From Opisthocomus hoazin (Eukaryota > Chordata > Aves > Opisthocomiformes > Opisthocomidae): a stretch of 64,000 bases of DNA. A program made the position numbers and the translations under genes. Positions 18,101 to 30,949 of this stretch are shown piece by piece. Each line of letters begins with the position of its first letter. The stretch's first letter is position 1. The notes under the pieces were generated by a model that was not told the DNA's origin, did not search any database, and saw only the letters and a list, made by a program, of their open reading frames with translations. The stretch is taken from positions 13,343,216-13,407,215 of the forward strand of contig NC_134433.1 in assembly GCF_030867145.1 (NCBI RefSeq). The letters run 5' to 3'.

Positions 18101-21100
18101 TGGGTACCACCACGGCACAGTCCCAGGGTCAGCAGCATCCATGCTGCCCAGTGACACTGGGAAGTGGGGAGGAACCTGTGAGGAATGTGGTTGCCAGATG
18201 GAGGTTCACAAACTCTGTCAGCAGGTTCTGAGCAGCTCCTGGGACATAAATCACACCCTCCAAGAAGGTACTAATACTCAAAAGCAAGCTGTTAACCCAC
18301 TTGTCATTGGTGAAGATGTATCCCACCACGTCCTTCAGGGTTCCCAATAACGTCGCAACCACCACAGCAAAAACTCCTGAAAGAAAAAGAAATAGTGAAA
18401 TTGCTTGCCTCAAGAGCAGCACGTCTTGCTCCTTTATTCCCCTCTGCAGGGCCCGGGCTGACCTGCGCACAGCAGGGCAGTAATGCAGGAGGTCTTGGCT
18501 TGCACCACGTCCCCCGATCCCAAGGCATTGCCCACTCTGACGCTCGCAGCCACGCTGAAGCCCAGAGGCACCTGAGTAGCAGGAGACAAGGAGGAGGTGA
18601 GTGGCAGAGTCCACAACAATTTTCTTTTCCCCAGTAGGGAATCTGGGGCAAACTGGCATTGCTGCAGTAAAGGGATTTTCCACCTGCAGCACACCCCTGA
18701 GAGCCATCGCCTGCCTGGTACCGACTCCTGCTTCCCACCCCATGCTTCCCTCCCCAGCCTTGATCTGCAGGGCCATCGTTTTGGAGATCCTCCCAGGCTG
18801 ATGTTGGTGTAATGCACCCAGCCCTTACCATGTATGCTGCAGAGGAGAGCTCGTAGATGACGGACTGCGCGCCCAGCTCCACCACACTGAGCAGCCCTGC
18901 AAAAGATTCATCACCTCCTTCATTAGCTCAGAATTAAACTCCTCCTTTGTGACAAGAAGGCAGTGACTAGAGGGTCCCCATGTAACACAGGCAGCATCCT
19001 GCAGAACCAATCCTGCAGGCGAGGCGGCTGCTGGCAGGAGGTGCTCTGGGGACGCACTCAAGAGGCAACCACCAGAGCAGGCATGGCTGGAAGATGACCT
19101 GAACCAGAGGAGAAAAGGATCTGGACTCACCTGCCAAGAAGCTCCCGATCTCAAAGGTCCACCATTCAATGCACATCATGAGCATGCCGGGCACTGCCAG
19201 CCGGATGAAGGAGCCCCAGTCCAGGAGGCAGTCCCTGGTCCAACCTGCAGCGAGGAGGGGAAGCAAAGGTTATCAACAAGAATGCACTTGGGGGGCTACA
19301 ATAAGGGCCTTAGGGTCATTGCTGCAGCATCTACCCGCGGTGAGGGGATGGTAATCCCTTTGTGAGACCTACACCGTGGGTGCTGGTGACAGTGCCAAAT
19401 CCCCAGGGCTAAATGCTGGTATTTTGAAGGATTCAGCTATGAACAGTACCTCCCCAGGTCTCCACGTGGATCTTCTTCCACCACACATAAAGGAAGAGCA
19501 GAATGGCCTGAGTGTACTGAGAAACGGTGTTAGCCCAGGCAGAGCCCCTGGGAGAGAGACAGGCAGATTACGAATTACATCCTCCTCCACCACCTCTGCA
19601 GCTACTGCAGGAGAGACCTGGTGGCCCCCACAGAAGCCTTGATGCAGATATGGGTCAGATCGCTCCAGCCTTATCTTTTCAGTTTGGTTCGCTGGGGGCA
19701 GAGGACAGCAGAACTGGGCACTCGAGACACATCCCACAGCCCTGGGCAAACCCCTGCACCCGAGGAGAGGCTGTCACCGCCTCTGCTCACACTTACACCA
19801 TGCCCAGCTTCAGCGCATATAGGAAGAAGGCGTTCATGGCCACATTGAGGATGTTGGCTGCAATCCCCGTCAACACCTGAGGCAAAATGATCGCCTGGAA
19901 GCCAAGGAGAGACTTTGGAGTTTGCTTCCCCAGCACTCCCCAAGCCCCCATCCAGCGAACACAAGGAAGACCTTCATCAATGTCCAAGGAGAAAGCCCAG
20001 AAGGCAGCTCCTGTTTCAGGTAAAGCCATTAGACATGCAGAAGGCAGCATGCAGGGCTCAGGAACTGGTGCAATCAACTCAGTGCAGAGTTGGGAGGTAG
20101 CAACGGGGAAATGGAGCAAGCTAAGGGTGGTTCCCCCAAGCTGCTCCTGCCCTGCAAGTCCAGCTGAGGGCTGTGCATCACATGTTCCTCAGCCCAGCTC
20201 TCCCCAGGACAGGATGAACTTAGATCCTCAGCTTCATCCATGTGCCTCGGAACACCTTTGATCTACAGCCCAGCACCTGGTTAGTTATGCAATACCTGGC
20301 TTAGTAAATATCTTGTCTGCAGCTGGTACAGAAACGCCGCCTGCAAAAGTTGGGATTCATTTCATCAGCACCGTCACACCACGGTCCTACACCCAGCTAC
20401 CACTCACAGACGGGTCCTTCCCTCAGGTCCTCCCACCGCCGCCTTGGGGTGCCCCGGCCAGGCACACTGCCCAGGACCCTGCTCCCACGGTCTGGTTGAA
20501 GCGAGGCATCTGCCAGCACTGGCTGCTCCCCAAGCCAAGAGCAACACAAGGCACCTCTCATTCCCACGGAGCAGAGAGACCAGTCTCCAGGTGGGAAGTC
20601 TCCCCTGCTTCCTCATCAGCACAAGAGAGCTTGGAAACCTTGGAAGAAGGCACTAACCTACAGACCCTTATTGCCCAGGGGTACTGCTCCTTGTCTTCAA
20701 GGAGTCTCTCCAGAGAGACGGTGTAACCAGCCAAGAGCCCAGCAGCTACGACTGTGTGCTAAGAGCGAGCCGCAGCCTTTATCTCAGGGCCAAGAGCGAG
20801 CCCTGGAGCCCCTGGTTCCAATGTCCATGGCCAACTACTCATTCTGCCGAGTCGTGGCCTGCAGTAAAAGCCTTCGCACGGCAAGACAGAAGAGTGCATG
20901 TTTGCTGGGCCAGCAGCTGCTGCCCAACACACATCTGTGAAGGGTTAAGATCACGGGGCACGTTGTAAAACCCTGAACCACGCTGCCCTGTGATCCACAG
21001 AGCAAAGACCCTCCCTCCTTTCCCCACATGTTAGAGGGATGCAGAGCTTCTAACAGCTTTAGCAGCAACTTACAGGAAGCGCTGGAATGAAGATCATCAC

Positions 21101-24100
21101 GTAGAGCTGGGTTAACCTGGAGAGAGAGTTGTTTCCCCAGTTAATGATACAGGAAAGCAAGAGCCAAGCCAAGCAGCGTTGCACTCAAGCTCTACGGAGC
21201 CTTGATTTCAACACCACACGGCAGCCCACCCACAGCCAAATGCCTGGTCCAGAAGGGCTCGATCTCCCCCCTGACCTGGAGACCTCGGGGTCCTGTCGGA
21301 TGAGCAGGAGGATCCGCTCGGTGTTGACGAAGAGCGCCCAGCAAGGGAAGCAGCAGAGCAGCAGGATGAGGATCCCCCGCTGCAGGATGGTGCCCACCTG
21401 CTTGAGGTTCTTGCTGCCATATGTCTGAGTCGGGGGAGAGGACCAAGGTGAGTGTTGCAGGAAATGAAAGGGCCTGGGCAGATGCTCAGGACCCAGGGCA
21501 GCAAGGGGACGATTAAATGCATTTTCCAGGCCCTGCAGTGGCTAGTGCCAGGCTGGTTGGGTGGAACTGGCTCTCGGGTGGACCACACATCCCTTTGCTG
21601 CCCAGGCATGACCCAGGGCTCCCTGGGGAGCTGCAGGGAGGGAGCAGGCTCCAGCCGGTGCATGTGTAGCCCCGCATTGGCTGGAAGTTGCCATCCTCCC
21701 TCCCTCTGTGCCTGGATCACGCTGCACAGGAGGTGAGATAGCACCAGCCAAACCCCACCAGGCACAACAAAGGGGGAGCTGCTACAGACCTGGGACATCA
21801 GCGTGTCGCATGCTGAGGCTAAACCAGAACCGATGGAGATGCCCGTCACGTTGATAACCTGGAGGAGAGAGAAAGGACTTGGGTTGCAAGGGAGGGAGAC
21901 AGGGGACCTGGCCCAAAGCACTGTGTTCCTCCCAGCTGGGTGGGGAGACAGTTCTGCTACGAGGTTTTGGGAAGTTTCCAGCCCTTCTCTAGTTCTCAGA
22001 ATAACACATTCTTGTTACCTAAATAGCCTCTTCCCTCCTCTGGTGTGGAAAAGGATCCTCTAGCAAAGGGTGAACATCTAAAGGAGCCCAAACAGCGCTG
22101 CTCCTAGCCACACGCACACGCCTAGGTCTGTGGGGTCCAGAGAGCTGGTGACAGGCTCCAGCTCCCTGGCCAGGTGCTGGCCTTGCACTGGCACGGTCAC
22201 CGGCTGCTCGGTGCCCATCTCCTGCCTGTGCTCAGGGCAAAAGAACGAACGATTTGGTGGATGCGATGTTGGCATTGCATCGGGCTGTGCTTACCACAGG
22301 GTCCTCACAGATACACTCCTACAGGGCTTTGTTGTTGTTTTTTCTCCTTTTTTTTGGAGACATTTAATTTGTATGTTTTAAATCAGAGAGGAATCAGAGT
22401 AATACGTACAGACACGGCCAGCGTCACAGCATCCAGCTCAGCTTTCCCCAGGTGGCCACAGAAGATGGAGCTCACCACGCTGATCAGGAACCCCAGCATC
22501 TGGGCGACAAACTAGGATGGGAGGAGGAGGAGATGGTGAGATGAGGACCGACTAGGACATGAGGAACACCACCCTTCCCCCAAGAGTCCAGCCATGAACA
22601 GGGTTCCTGGTGTCACCGCAGCACCTTGCCTCGAGGCCAGGGCTCTGCTGTCCTGGGAACCCGTCCCTGCTCACCAGCACTGCTGGGGCAGAGCAGCCAG
22701 CTCCAGGACTCGCGCAGGCTCCTGGCTTTGTCTTTCAAAGCAGGCCTCTGCCTGCCCTGTGGGATTTTGGTGTTACACAGCCAGCCTGGCAGATGATCTT
22801 CTTTACGTGTGGCTTAACGGCTTCGCTAGAAATCCTCTTTTCCAGGATGAAAGATGCATAGAGAAGGAAAATAAAAAATCCCAATGCTTTTCTGCATGTC
22901 TGTGCATCTGGGGAAAGCTCTCCTCGCAAACTGCAATGTCCTCTCCTCCTGGGGAGACGCCAAGTCCAACCTGCTTGTTCCTCGCCAGGGGCTACAGCAA
23001 GGCTCAGCGACGCTGTAGCAGAGATCGCACTCCAGACCTCATTTTCCCTTGGCAAGAGGATGCCCCCTCTACAGGCATCCAAGGCATGGAGTAGTGGCAC
23101 GGCCAGAACCAGATGGTAGGAGTTAGAGACATTTATACCCGCTGAGGGGTGGGCATGGCTGGGGACCATGCCCATGGTCTGTTCACGCTCCTTTCCACTC
23201 AGCAGTTGACAAGCCAAGAGTCCCATGCTGCTGGAGAACCAGCTTCTGTGGAGTCAGAGGAAGATCAGAACAAAACCTTCTCCTCTCCAGACCTCCCACC
23301 GCTGCCTGCAGATGCAGTCCTCCTGCCAGGCCCGGGCATGCTCGACCTGCTGCTGTGAGTAATCCTCGCAGGAGGGGTCCGTACCTCCGTGACTGTTCCA
23401 GCGCAGGGCTCGACATGAAACAAGCATTAACTGCCGACAGCTGTAGGTTTGGTTTTGAGGTTATCGGTGCACGCAGAGCAGCGGGCTGTGCCTCCGGTGG
23501 GACGGTTGAGGGGACTGAGCTAGGGCTGATGCATTCAGCTGCAGAAACTGAAACCCGTCTACACTTCCTCTGCTGCCTGATGGCAACAGCTCGGTGCTTT
23601 GGTGTCAGGGAGGACATCTCTGAGAAGTTCATCAGTTGGTACTTATTGACCGGAGAGAGCAGAAGATGGCTTGGTTTTACAGACCAGGGCTGTGGTGCTC
23701 GCTCCCCTTTGCAGAAGCCTCTGAAGAACGCTCCCAGTGCTGCGCCGGACGACCCAAGGACACGTCTCCTTCCAGACCAACCGCAGCCCGGGGAGGACTG
23801 CGGGACAGCAAGCCGTCGGGTCCCTCTGCACCCAGAGCCTGCTGGAAGGGCTGGCCGAGGAGCGGGCACCAAGCAGAGCGACTTGCTGGTCACCGAGGGG
23901 TACGTGGCAATGCCGGGGCTGCAGATTCTCCCCCCCCCAGCCCCCCCAATCCACTGCTCCTCTCTCAGAGCCGTGCTGCCAGGGCGCAGCAGGGTGCGGG
24001 GACCGAGGCGGACAGCAGCGGGGGTCCCTGCGGCAGAGGAGCAGGGTGCGGGGACTGAGGCGGAGATCAGCGCTTGGGTGACGATTAACGGGTGAAGGGT

Positions 24101-24464
24101 GGCGGGGTGGTCCCCGCTGTGCCCGCAGCGGGAGGGAGCGAGCGGGCTGGCCCCCACCCGGGCCGGGGGCGGGGGGGAAGCCCCGGGCTGCGGAGCCGTG
24201 CCGGGAGGCTGGAGGGAGGCGAAGCAGCGGAGGGTTCCTCCGAGCCCCGCCGCGATCCCCGGCCCCCGCGCCGCGGCCGTTCCACCTCCCCCGCCCCGGG
24301 CTGACCCCGGCCCCATCCCCCGTGCGTCCCCCGTGCGTCCCCCGTTCCCCCCCCGGTCTCACCACGGGCCCCGCCAGCCGGGCCAGCTCGCAGCTCTCCC
24401 GCCGGGCGCCCGCGGGCAGGAGGCTCCGGGCTCCCCGCAGGCACCGGGCCACCACCGCCGCCAT
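15198..24464 (-). CDS. SLC47A1: MATE-family organic cation/proton exporter, copy B (complete, 17 exons)
   Basis: Second MATE/SLC47 exporter. Minus-strand exons: 24464-24363, 22511-22410, 21858-21790, 21424-21276, 21116-21074, 20340-20296, 19894-19797, 19547-19450, 19244-19131, 18896-18829, 18571-18463, 18376-18301, 17964-17895, 17268-17136, 16233-16139, 15918-15837 and 15433-15198. They total 1689 nt, giving 562 aa in one open frame. Exons 2-15 have exactly the lengths of copy A's, so the two are tandem duplicates. Landmarks: [71 protein letters not shown] and a final helix [10 protein letters not shown] resembling human MATE1. Conserved acids are E262, E267 and E289; the fourth position, Glu389 in human MATE1, is Asp378 here. 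The N-terminus is shorter than copy A's. Intron 1 (1.85 kb) is the longest, and intron 14 holds a CR1. The MATE1 name is tentative. Confidence 0.93.
16388..16897 (+). mobile_element. CR1 LINE, 5'-truncated 3' end, antisense in MATE copy B intron 14
   Basis: Non-LTR retrotransposon fragment of about 510 bp. It begins within the end of ORF2 downstream of the reverse transcriptase domain. Residues such as [40 protein letters not shown] and a stop near 16810 are typical of CR1. The 3' UTR contains GGTTGGACTAGATGACC and CAGAGGTCCCTTCCAACCC. It terminates in ATTCTGTG at 16875-16882 and 16883-16890 plus a partial ATTCTGA, the octamer tail diagnostic of avian and reptilian CR1. The last roughly 115 codons remain open, suggesting modest age. 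It lies between exons 14 and 15 of copy B, on the opposite strand, and cannot move autonomously because its 5' part is missing. Confidence 0.95.
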
Positions 24465-24560
24465 GGCCCGGCGGCCGCCGCCCGCCCGCCCGCCTTATGG
24501 GCACGGCCCGGGCCGCCTCCCCGCCCCCGGGGCTGCGGGGCTGGCGGCGGTGGGCGGTGC
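24090..24560 (-). promoter_or_regulatory. CpG-dense promoter and exon 1 region of MATE copy B
   Basis: Strongly GC- and CpG-rich sequence surrounds the copy B start codon (24462-24464, GCC ATG G context with G at -3). Upstream on the minus strand it includes CATAAGGCGGGCGGGC, i.e. stacked GGCG boxes that could bind Sp-type factors. No clear TATA box. Extent judged by eye; the transcription start is not determined. Confidence 0.5.
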
Positions 24561-27500
24561 GATGGGGGGGGGGGCAGGGTCCCCTGTGTGCACCCTCCAC
24601 CGGTCGAGGTGGGGTCCCCAAGCTCCGTGCTCCGGCCGTGGGTGGGGGACCCCCCGAGTGGGGAGGCAGGAGTTGGGGACTCCCCCCCCCCCCCACGTGT
24701 CGGCCAGAGCCCCCCATGGGTGTTTGGGGGGTTGGGGACACCTCGATGTGGGGGCCATGGGCTGGGGGCTCCCCTGCATATGCTGGAGAGGGTCTTGGGG
24801 CTCTGCTGTGTGGGGACCAGGGGACCCTCCTACTTGTTAACCAACATCTAGAGCCCCCTTACTCATTGGCCACAGGATGGGGACCCCTGAGATCCCACAC
24901 ACATGTTGACTGGGGACCAGGGGTTCACCAGAGCTCCAGAGACTCCCACCCCAGGTGGTGGCTGCGGACTGGGGACCTCCTTGTGGGGCGATGGCTTGGG
25001 ACCCCATGTGCTGGCTGTGGGCTGGGTCCCCCAACACAGGGGCCTGTGAGAGGCAGGGGCATCTCAGCACATCCTCCAGGACCAAAGCGATGCCCCCTCT
25101 GCCATCAGCATTAAGATGACGTTGGGGGCAGCTGGTTCTGGGCAGCCTCCCCCTCTCCTCCATCCACGCACCCACCCCTCATGAGCTTGGTGGCCTGGGG
25201 ATCGCCCTCCCGCCCGGGGATTCCCACCCAGCAGGCTGGAGCCCAGCTGCCTCTCCGCACTGCGGTGCCGCTGGCAAGGTGCAGCGGGTTGGGGCGGGGG
25301 GGGCTGCCAGACCCTGTATCTGGGCTGGGGGACCCATGGCCGTGTTCACCCAGCGCATGGCAAGAAGGAGCTTTGGGCTGAGTGGGAGCTTGGGTTGTGA
25401 AATTCTACCAAAGTGCAGGTGCTTGTAACCAAGAAGCTGTAACCAAATCTATTTCTAATGCAAGGAAAATTGCAGTGGCAAGCGGGGCTTGGTTTTACAG
25501 CTGTTTAAAGGCTGCCTCGGTGACTTACAGCTGTGATGTCACCATCCAGAAATGCAAAGTCTCCTTAATGTTTCACTTACCCCCTTGCTCCTCCAGGTAT
25601 AATGTGACCATGACTATCTGTGTAGTAGCAGAGGTGAGTCACAGCCACTGATTTTATGTGCCACGATGAAATCAGGGTGTCTCAGGACAAAAGCGTGCCT
25701 CATGCTGCTGCTGTGGCTTGGTCTTGAGTTCCTCCTGGTTTTGGTGGCAGTCAAGGGGGAAAGAGCAACTTGCGAAACTCACCTGAAGTTGCTTCTTCAC
25801 GTTTCTGCGTGTTGCGGTGTAGCCGGAGGATTTTGTTCACAGATCACCAAAACCTTGTCACAAACGGTGAGAAAACAGCATGAAGTTCCATGTCAAGTTT
25901 GGGAGCATATTTTAGCTTTGGAACAGTTTCTTCTTCCTTCGGTGGTGTTCAACATCACCAGGACCCCCCTGATGTTCTTCGCGGTGGGCACAGGCCGGGC
26001 TCAGGTGAGCACTTGGCTCCTCTCTGACAGGGGAAAGGAGAGGAGCAAACGCACTTGCAGAATGAAAAGATGCGGGGCCAACATTTTCAGGCAGAAACAC
26101 TCCAACTCAGACTCTTACATTCATGTTCTGCAGACTCGAGGCCTTTCCTGCCCTGGGTGCTCAGTGCTCTCACCGTCCAGCGCACTCAGCTGCAGGTAGC
26201 ACTGCTCAGCACCACCGAAAAGGGCTAAATGGAGATTTTCGTGCTGGTGTTAAGACAGCCAGCGTGCTAAGCTCCACCACACCTTCCGAGGGTGGAAAAT
26301 GGATGGAAGAAGTGGAAGAGAAGGTGTTACTCCAGCCTTGTGCGAGGTAAAAGGCAGCAAGTGTGGCTGGTGTTTGCTCCGGATGGCGTGGCTGGGGCTA
26401 CCCCTGCTCTCCGTGATCCATCCCTCCCCTGTGGCGGGCAGAGCCGCGGGCACGTGCTGGAGCCCGTGCTGCCTGCGGGACAGCACTTTGGTGGTGACTG
26501 TGAAGAAACAGAAGCAGTCAGCAGCAAGCGATGTGCGTCCTGGCTGGTGATGCGATGGCTGTCGCCAGCCTGGCTGTGAGGTGGCCGGAGGGTTCCTGCC
26601 ATGCCGTTATCTGGTGTGGAGGCGGGAGGGGAAATGAGATGGCGCAGGTGGTGCCTTCATGGTCCTCAACAAGCAGTGCAAGTCCCTTTGAAGTTTACTT
26701 GTGACCCTGCTGAGATCAACACCCTGGGCTGGCACCAAGGAGGGAGAGAATCAGGAAGAAATCTGGGGAAAAGGGCTCTGAAAAGAGTAGGGGGAACTTT
26801 GAAAAGGCTTGGGGGAAAAATGTTACCTCCCAGCCCCAGGAGCCAGGCACAGGACTGTCCCCTAGAGAGCCCAACACACGTAGGTGGGCTGTGATTGGAA
26901 CCCTCTGCCTGTGGTTTGCTGCTGCTGTTTGAAATCAAAGGTGCTTGCTTTCAGAAGAGCTGTTTTCTGTTTCCGTGGTGACATGTGGATTCCCAGTCTT
27001 GACGGGAAGCAGAACGGGCACCCCAGGACCGGGTCTGATGAGCGGGGGTACCCCAAGGTCTCCCCATGACCAGCACAGACCTGGCTCTGCTTCAGCCTCC
27101 CCACTGACAGCTCAGCCGGTGAGCTGCCGAGGGGGACACGGGGGGTGCAAACTCGCAGGCTGAGCCCTGCGCTGGCATGGGACACTGGCACGGTTCTGTG
27201 GCAGGGACCTCGCCAGCTGCCCGGCGAGGTTCGGCCGGGCTTATCTGCCGCAGCCCCAGACAGATGGGGAGGGTCAAAGGTACTGCAAGCCTCGCACCGA
27301 GCTGCCCTCAGCAATCCACATATTAACAGCATTGCAACACCAGTTGGAAGACTTCAAAGGGTCAAATTCCTCCGGAGCGTAACGTCGTTGAACTCGGTTG
27401 TTTTAAACCTCTGGCGAATTTGGAGCGGCGTTTCGGAAGGCGGGTGCCTTCCCACAGACCTGTGCAGAGGAGTTAATGTGTGACCGGCTACAAACCGTCT

Positions 27501-30428
27501 GGAGCGGGCAGACGGCCTGCCCTGCTGGAGCTGGTTTCGGTGGCTGGACCCCGGGCAGTTCTCAGCGATGCTGATGTGGATCCAGAAGCAGGCAGCTGAG
27601 GGGAGAAGGATTGCAGTGGCTTGCGTCAGCTGTAGAGCAGAATTAGGCCTTTTTTTCTGCCGATTTCCAGCAGGGTGACTACCAAGGGCTTTCTCTAGAT
27701 ATGAATGTCCATATTCTGAAGTGCAGACAACATCCCATTACTAAAATAAACCCCACAAATGTACCGTATCTGGAACCATTGCGATTAAGAGGTACCAAAT
27801 AAGAAAAACGTCAGAACACAACAGATCTATGTCAAACGCTCAGGTGTCCCCTTCTCTGAAGAGACCTTGCTGCTGGTTGATGGCCAGATACCGCGGAAAA
27901 TCCACTCCCCTCTGTGAAACGTGGAGCTCATCATACAGCTAAATTGAAAACTAAAGAGCCTTTTGCAATCAGATTAGTTTCTATGTAAGCGCCGCAGTAC
28001 AGGATCAGATGATCAAAGCCATCGTGGGTACAGCGCACGGACTTGGGGCTTGTCAACAGGGAGAACGAATCAGAATGTCTTCAGGTAGCTCCTCTTGCGT
28101 GATGGTCTGACTGCAAAAAAAGTTACCGTCTTCTAGAGTAGTAAGTGCATTAGCAAAACACACTAATGATTTAGGCTCTAGTGACCCTTACTGCAGGGTA
28201 GGCTCTCTACTGGGTACACAGGGATGGTTTTTTGGTTTATCCTCATGTAAGTGTTCTCAAGTCCATCCTGCAGATTGATGAGGCTTCCTCGGACCCAGGA
28301 GAATTGGTGTTCCACCGCTGCCTGCGCCTCCAAGGTACAATTAATGTTCAATAATGTCCAAAACTATAATGCCTAATAATGTTTTAAATGGTGCTGGCTG
28401 GTGATGCAGCTGCTGCAGTGAAGCTGTTGCAGGACCTGCAGTTACACAGCTGCCAGAAAGGTTGAACTCGGGAGTGGACAGCCCTTAGCGGTCTCCAATC
28501 ATCCTGGGTGTTCTTACTGCCCATAATCACTATTTTCTGGCACGGATCATCACATAAACAGGACTGTTCACACCATTTTTTGTCCCAGCTTGCTAGTGCA
28601 GACAGAACTCTGTAAGAAGGGTTACAGAGAAGCTGGACACCGATGCTTACAGTGGATGGAATTAGTCCAAAAGGCAGTTGCCTGTTTAAAAAAAACCAGC
28701 AACGAGAAATCCAGTGTCTGACGGGCTCGGTGCCTCTGCATTGCCGTGCGTCTGCCGCTGTGTGCTGCTGCCTGCCCGCGTCCCGGCAGCGCTCCTTCGC
28801 CGCCTGGAAAGCTGCCTTCCCCGGGCTTGGGATTCACCAAGGGGGGCTATCTGCTGTGGGTGGATGGGAATTTTCTCTGATGGCTCCTTTCACGCGGTGG
28901 CTTTAGGATAACTCAGCTGCCGCTGTCTGAAAACCACCCTGAGCGTACCTTTCTTCTCTTCTTTTTCGCTCCAGCTGATGAGTGTAGATCCCCACAGCTC
29001 GGTCTCCTCGGCTGTGGGCAGAAGCCGCGAAGCTGATGAGCTTCCCCAATTGAAGTAGCAAGCGTGAACTCAACTCAATTTCCCATTTCTGCCCCCAACC
29101 TGTTGGGCTGGGGGCTCGCTCGCTGGCCTGGTGCTGTGGGCACCGGCAGCAGGCACAGGTGAGGGGCTCGGGGGTGCCGCTGCCCCTCCGCCTGCAGCCC
29201 CGACCCCTGGGATGGCCGCGCGCGGTGCAGAAAGCAAATCCAGGCAAGTGCAAATATTTGGCAAATATATGCAAAATAATTTGGCAGAATATTTGCTAAA
29301 TAGTAAAAAATACAATATAGACTAGGCAGAGGGGGTGCGGTGTAAAACACTGTAGTCAGAAAAAATGAACAGGAGTAGTTAGAAAAAATGAGTAGGAGTT
29401 CAGGAAATGCAGATTGGCGCTAGCTCTGCACAGACAAGAAACCGCTTATTAAAAGCCCCGTGATGTCGTTCTGCCTCTCTGGCTCCAGTGTCTCAAGCTG
29501 CTTCTCAGATGGGCACCCTGAATCCGCGGCTCTGCTGCGGAGCCTGCGCGTGGGCAGACACCCACCCGCAGCGAGACCGCTGCAAGCCCTCGCGTGGTTT
29601 CTCCTCAGGTCAGCCACAGCTCGCGGTGCGATGCTGTTCGCTAAGCACAGCCGTTTCCTCGTTTTATTTGCTTGTTCTTTAAAAGAGAGGAATGCTTTTT
29701 ACTTTATTTCTGAGCGTCTTTGTTCACTAGAAGTGGGGCCAGATGTACTAACCACAGTCATAAATATCCTTTTTACAACAGAATATTTATATTGCCACAT
29801 GGGTTGGTCGAGTTCAGGGCTGCAGAGTTCAAAAACAGCTTCCCTTGCCCTGAAGAGCCCAAATACTTAATTAAGGCAGATAAGGCAGGACAAATAAACA
29901 CAAGACAAAACTCCCCTTGCTTTGAACCACCTCTAGGGAGCAGGTCTTGGCAAAAGAAAAGAGAGATCGTAAAGCTGCAATAATAATGATGATAAATTAA
30001 TTGTATTTATAAAGCTTCCCCTAATGGCTCTGGATGCCACACCACGATTTTAAATACAGTTGAATGCAGCAACAATAAGCAGCCAAATGAGAAGCCAAAT
30101 AAGGAAGTGTGGTGAAAAATAAAGGTGTATTTTACAATAGCTAGCAAGATTTAAGAGTGCTGGTTTGGGGCTCTTTCAGCAAGTGCAGCGGGGAGGGCGT
30201 CCAGGCCAGGCACGCACTTTGCTCCCCAGGTCTTCCCGCAGCTGTGTCTGTCGGCAGCGCGTGCGGCGGCTCCAGACCGGAAGCCTCGCACCTCAGCCCC
30301 GCAAACCCGCCCTCCGGGCTCGCACGCGCTGCCACGTTTGTTTCGCTCTCCTGGCACGTGAGCGCGGCGGGTGCACGTTTGCACGCAGAGGTGTTTGCGG
30401 GTGAGGGCATGCGGGTCAGGCTCTGTGG
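24561..30428. other. Divergent intergenic region, no recognised gene
   Basis: About 5.9 kb between the heads of MATE copy B (-) and NXN (+). It opens with G11 (24564-24574) and C13 (24682-24694) homopolymers in GC-rich sequence. The sequence becomes balanced, then AT-richer from about 27.6 to 30.1 kb, where open frames are scarce and no transposon end, tRNA or RNA gene was recognised. The only uninterrupted ATG frame with protein-like features is 25666-26199, listed separately as a doubtful finding. Enhancers or a non-coding transcript cannot be excluded by reading alone. Confidence 0.5.
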
Positions 30429-30627
30429 CATGGACACACGGACACATGGACACATGGACACGTGGACATGTGGACACACAGACATGTGGACACACGGACA
30501 CATGGACATGCAGACATGTGGACACATAGGCACATGGGCACACAGACACACGGACACATGGACATGTGGACACACGGGCACGTGGACACACAGACACACG
30601 GGCACACGGACATGCAGACACACAGAC
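30429..30627. repeat. 8-bp tandem array, about 25 units, upstream of NXN
   Basis: Every 8 bases from 30429 the sequence returns to CACGGACA or a close variant (CATGGACA, TGTGGACA, CACAGACA, CACGGGCA). This gives 24 full units plus 7 bases without a single length change. Because 8 is not a multiple of 3, each frame repeats every 24 bases and none meets a stop. This produces long low-complexity open frames on both strands. It ends 519 bp before the NXN start codon. Confidence 0.92.
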
Positions 30628-30949
30628 GGCCCGAAGTGGCCGATCTGCTCTCCGGCCTTTCCACCCGCCACTGACCAGGGTGAACGCGTGTTTACACCAG
30701 AGCGTGCGAACACAGGAGGGGCTGCCGCCCTGCGGGTCCTCGCCCACGCCGCGGGCCGGCCGCGAGCTGCCCGCCTGCGGGCCAGGCAGGGCGGGTGGGT
30801 GCCCCGCAGCGAGCGGGACCGAGGGCCGAGGCTCCCCGCTCCCCATCCCTGCCCGGGCTGGGGCCTGGCGGAGCGTCCCCCCCGCAGCCCCCCGCGGCTG
30901 CCCCGCGCCGCGCGTGGGGAGCCGGCGGGGAGGGGCAGTGCGGGACGCG

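Noticed and set aside
23183-24316. 377-codon minus-strand frame beside MATE copy B exon 1
   Set aside because: It lies in intron 1 and a GC-rich zone, with no MATE homology; the splice donor at 24362 ends exon 1.
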